A DNA stretch of 64,000 nt. It comes from Saccharothrix australiensis. GTDB taxonomy: Bacteria > Actinomycetota > Actinomycetes > Mycobacteriales > Pseudonocardiaceae. Shown piece after piece: positions 61,996-64,000 of this stretch; the first letter of the stretch is position 1; each line of letters starts with the position of its first letter. Position numbers and translations under genes: made by a program. The notes beneath the pieces were generated by a model. The model worked only from the letters and a program-made list of their open reading frames with translations. It made no database searches and was not told where the DNA came from. The DNA lies in assembly GCF_003634935.1 (NCBI RefSeq), contig NZ_RBXO01000001.1:6845501-6909500 (forward strand), in the 5' to 3' direction.

Positions 61996-62047
61996 GCTAG
62001 GAACCGGTGTGACGAGTCGTCCAATACATCGTTAACTGCCTGACGAT
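61996..62047. promoter_or_regulatory. sdhC promoter and LysR-type operator
   Basis: Minus strand: -35 TTGGAC (62019-62024), 17-base spacer, -10 CCTAGC (61996-62001). Just upstream lies ATCGT-N10-ACGAT (62028-62032, 62043-62047), a LysR-style T-N11-A dyad that also touches the -10-like TAGCCT (62047-62052) of the divergent LysR gene, so one site can control both. Confidence 0.65.
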
Positions 62048-62058
62048 AGCCTGGGGCT

Positions 62059-62964
62059 ATGACGCTCCAGCAGCTCGCGTACTTCCTGGCAGTGGCCCGG
62101 ACACGGCACTTCACGAAGGCCGCCGAGGAGGCGCGTGTGGCGCAGCCCTCACTGTCCAAGCAGATCCAGGCGCTGGAGAAGGAGCTCGGCGCGGAGCTGT
62201 TCAGCCGGGCGCGCGGCAACATCACGCTCACGCCGGCGGGCGAGGCGCTGTTGCCCGTCGCCGGCCGCATCCTGTCCGATGTGGACACCGCCCGGCTGGA
62301 GGTCGCCGAGCTGGTCGGCCTGCGGCGCGGCCGGGTGCGGGTCGGCGCGACGCCGAGCCTGTGCGGCAGCCTGTTCGCCGACGTCATCAAGCGCTACCAC
62401 GACGCGTACCCCGGCATCCGGGTGGCGGTCACCGAGGGCGGGTCGCGGGACCTGGTGCGGGCGCTGGAGGCGGGCGAGCTGGACCTGGCGCTGGTCATCG
62501 TCTCACCGGCGGACGCCAACCGGGCGCTCACCGTCGCGCCGGTCCTGCGGGAGGAACTGGTCGTCGCGTCCGCGCGACCCCTCGGCGTGGAGCGGATGCG
62601 CCTGACCGACCTGGAGGACCACCCGCTGGTGATGTTCCGACCGGGGTACGACCTGCGGGAGACGACGCTCGCGGCGTGCCGCGGCGCCGGGTTCGAGCCG
62701 CAGTTCGCCGTGGAGGGCGGCGAGATGGACGCCGTGCTGCGGTTCGTCGAGGTGGGCTTGGGCGTGGCGATCGTGCCCAGCACCGTGCTCGCGGCGCGGT
62801 CCCTGCACGGCACGCCGCTCGCGCCCAGCACCACCCGGACGGTGGGCCTGGCGCACCGGACGGACGTCGCGCCGACCACCGCCGCGCGGGCGTTCCAGAA
62901 CGTCCTGCTGGGCTTCCTGCGCGGGGCGGAGATGCCCGCGGGCGTCCACCTGGCGACGTCCTGA
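62059..62964 (+). CDS. LysR-family regulator divergent from sdhCAB
   Basis: 301 residues. Winged helix MTLQQLAYFLAVARTRHFTKAAEEARVAQPSLSKQIQALE, then an effector domain with VGATPSLCGSLFADVIKRYH, GELDLALVIVS and FVEVGLGVAIVPSTVLA. The start ATG is six bases from a -10-like TAGCCT. The divergent placement and a dyad in the 72-base gap make sdhCAB the natural target; the effector is unknown (succinate or a related dicarboxylate is an inference from family habit). Confidence 0.92.
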   Translation: MTLQQLAYFLAVARTRHFTKAAEEARVAQPSLSKQIQALEKELGAELFSRARGNITLTPAGEALLPVAGRILSDVDTARLEVAELVGLRRGRVRVGATPSLCGSLFADVIKRYHDAYPGIRVAVTEGGSRDLVRALEAGELDLALVIVSPADANRALTVAPVLREELVVASARPLGVERMRLTDLEDHPLVMFRPGYDLRETTLAACRGAGFEPQFAVEGGEMDAVLRFVEVGLGVAIVPSTVLAARSLHGTPLAPSTTRTVGLAHRTDVAPTTAARAFQNVLLGFLRGAEMPAGVHLATS

Positions 62965-63121
62965 GCAGGTGGCCACGAGCCGTGGACCGGGGGTGAGCGC
63001 CCCTCGTGCGCGGTGGGGAGGAAGAGGTCGTGCCCCGCGGTCCTTCCGGTCGCCTGGCCCGACCGGCGCGACGGCGAGGCCGGGGATCGCGCGCGGGAGC
63101 GGTGATCCTAGGCTGGACCGG

Positions 63122-63628
63122 GTGTTGATCAGACGCGAGACACCCGATGACGTCAGAGCCATCACGGAGGTCACCGACGCGGCGTTCGCCGAGCGACCCG
63201 GCGGCGAGTCCTGGCTGGTGACCGAGCTGCGCGCCGACGCGGGCTGGCTGCCCGCCCTCTCCCTCGTCGCCGAGGACGGGTCCGGCGAGGTCGTCGGGCA
63301 CGTGGTGGCCACCAGGGGCACCGTGAACGGCGCGCCCGCGCTCGGCCTCGGGCCGCTCAGCGTGCGACCGGACCACCAGGGGCGGGGTGTCGGGAAGGCG
63401 CTCATGCACACCGTGCTGGGCGCGGCCGACGCCCTCGGCGAACCGCTGGTGGCGCTGCTCGGCGAACCGCGCTACTACGCCCGGTTCGGCTTCCGGCCGG
63501 CGCAGGAGCACGGCGTGCTGCCGCCGAACCCGGAGTGGGGGCCGTACTTCCAGGTCCGGACCCTGCACGCGTACAGCCCGAACCTGCGCGGGCCGTTCCG
63601 CTACGCCGAGCCGTTCGAACGGCTGTGA
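63122..63628 (+). CDS. GNAT-family N-acetyltransferase
   Basis: 168 residues with acetyl-CoA motif A in LSVRPDHQGRGVGKALMHTVLG (Q/R-x-x-G-x-G/A as QGRGVG), motif D-like N-terminal LIRRETPDDVRAITEV and a C-terminal YYARFGFRPA. The C-terminal PNPEWGPYFQVRTL resembles YhbS-type GNATs. Substrate unknown. GTG start seven bases after TAGGCT, no ribosome binding site, so leaderless. Separated from the converging GH9 gene by a strong terminator. Confidence 0.9.
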   Translation: MLIRRETPDDVRAITEVTDAAFAERPGGESWLVTELRADAGWLPALSLVAEDGSGEVVGHVVATRGTVNGAPALGLGPLSVRPDHQGRGVGKALMHTVLGAADALGEPLVALLGEPRYYARFGFRPAQEHGVLPPNPEWGPYFQVRTLHAYSPNLRGPFRYAEPFERL

Positions 63629-63648
63629 CGGGCTCGACCGGGTGAGGT

Positions 63649-63688
63649 CCGGCGGGGCGGCGGGCGGGTGGTCCCGCCGCCCCGCCGG
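63649..63688. terminator. Bidirectional terminator between GNAT and GH9 genes
   Basis: Perfect 16-bp stem (63649-63664 with 63673-63688, CCGGCGGGGCGGCGGG and its complement), 8-base loop, placed between two convergent stops. Confidence 0.9.
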
Positions 63689-63692
63689 GCGG

Positions 63693-64000
63693 TCAGGAGA
63701 GGGAGAACGCCAGCGCGGCCGTCGCGGTGAAGTCGATCGCCGGTTCGGAGCTCGGCCACGACCTCAGCTCGTCCACGAACCGGGACGTCGCCGAGTCGAA
63801 CTGCGTCGGGTAGGGCTTGGCGCACGGGATCGCGCCCTCGGGCATCTCGCCGAGGCCGTCGAACAGCGCCGCCGCGTTCGGGCCGTTGATCACCGCGCCG
63901 ACCAGGACGCGGTGGCCGCCGTCCGGGTCGCCGGACAGGTTCGCCGCCTGGTGGTGCGGGCACTCCGGGAACCGGCTGCCGACACCGACGACGAGCGTGG
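63693..64000 (-). CDS. Glycoside hydrolase family 9 protein, C-terminal part
   Basis: The last 102 residues of a gene that continues past the window end. TLVVGVGSRFPECPHHQ matches the GH9 region holding HPHH-like His residues, VLVGAVINGPN the conserved GGPN-like strand, and SSEPAIDFTATAALAF the final catalytic segment, where the Glu before PAID is the proton donor in GH9. GH9 enzymes are mostly endo-glucanases or exo-glucosaminidases. The 5' part, with the catalytic Asp pair and any signal peptide, is outside this window. Confidence 0.75.
   Translation of the reverse strand, partial: TLVVGVGSRFPECPHHQAANLSGDPDGGHRVLVGAVINGPNAAALFDGLGEMPEGAIPCAKPYPTQFDSATSRFVDELRSWPSSEPAIDFTATAALAFSLS

Overview
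The window is high-GC (roughly 70-75 %) actinobacterial chromosome with many GTG starts and many apparently leaderless genes. Product types (mycobacterial-type HU with a Lys/Ala tail, NdgR, VKOR, DUF397, a DoxX/LppZ pair) and gene order point to a filamentous actinomycete of the Pseudonocardiales (Saccharothrix/Actinosynnema/Lentzea type); the genus is an inference. The backbone follows the order I remember for Mycobacterium tuberculosis Rv2984-Rv3014c (ppk, mutT1, hupB, leuD, leuC, IclR regulator, gltX, FAH protein, leuB, serA, ilvC, ilvN, ilvB, PH-domain protein, DoxX, LppZ-like, gatB, gatA, gatC, ACT protein, ligA), with extra modules inserted between these core genes. No insertion sequence, prophage or CRISPR array was seen.

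Layout. 1-3.7 kb: polyphosphate kinase and a Nudix/histidine-phosphatase sanitation enzyme, then 1.1 kb without a gene. 4.8-8.5 kb: hupB, leuCD and divergent ndgR with a palindrome between them. 8.7-11.5 kb: tRNA-Glu, tRNA-Gln, a HAD hydrolase and gltX. 11.5-16.1 kb: a flavin monooxygenase behind an isolated palindrome, an FAH-family enzyme, a secreted S1-fold protein that has lost its catalytic triad, and citramalate synthase behind an isoleucine-coding leader peptide and terminator. 16.3-19.3 kb: btuCDF under a cobalamin riboswitch. 19.5-35.2 kb: leuB, a secreted subtilase, serA, a WYL regulator/RidA pair, a DUF397 protein, ilvBNC with its own Leu/Val leader peptide, a PH-domain protein, VKOR and ilvD. 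36-47 kb: DoxX, a 2-hydroxyacid dehydrogenase, an alpha/beta hydrolase, an LppZ-like lipoprotein, an M14 carboxypeptidase, an AhpD-like protein and a CHAT-TPR protease preceded by a small repeat protein. 47.8-51.3 kb: the coupled gatC-gatA-small membrane protein-gatB operon. 51.7-64 kb: an ACT protein, BKACE, a tyrosine phosphatase, ligA, a LysR/YeiH pair, sdhCAB with a divergent LysR regulator, a GNAT acetyltransferase and the 3' end of a GH9 glycosidase.

How it works together. cimA, leuCD, leuB, ilvBN, ilvC and ilvD provide a threonine-independent route to the isoleucine precursor as well as the shared leucine and valine steps, with two attenuators and probable NdgR control. gltX, both tRNAs and gatCAB form the indirect Gln-tRNA pathway. 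The most unusual locus is the operon of a six-repeat GGPFKTT protein followed by a caspase-like CHAT protease (44.0-47.2 kb), which looks like a protease-substrate or leader-core peptide system that I do not recognise.
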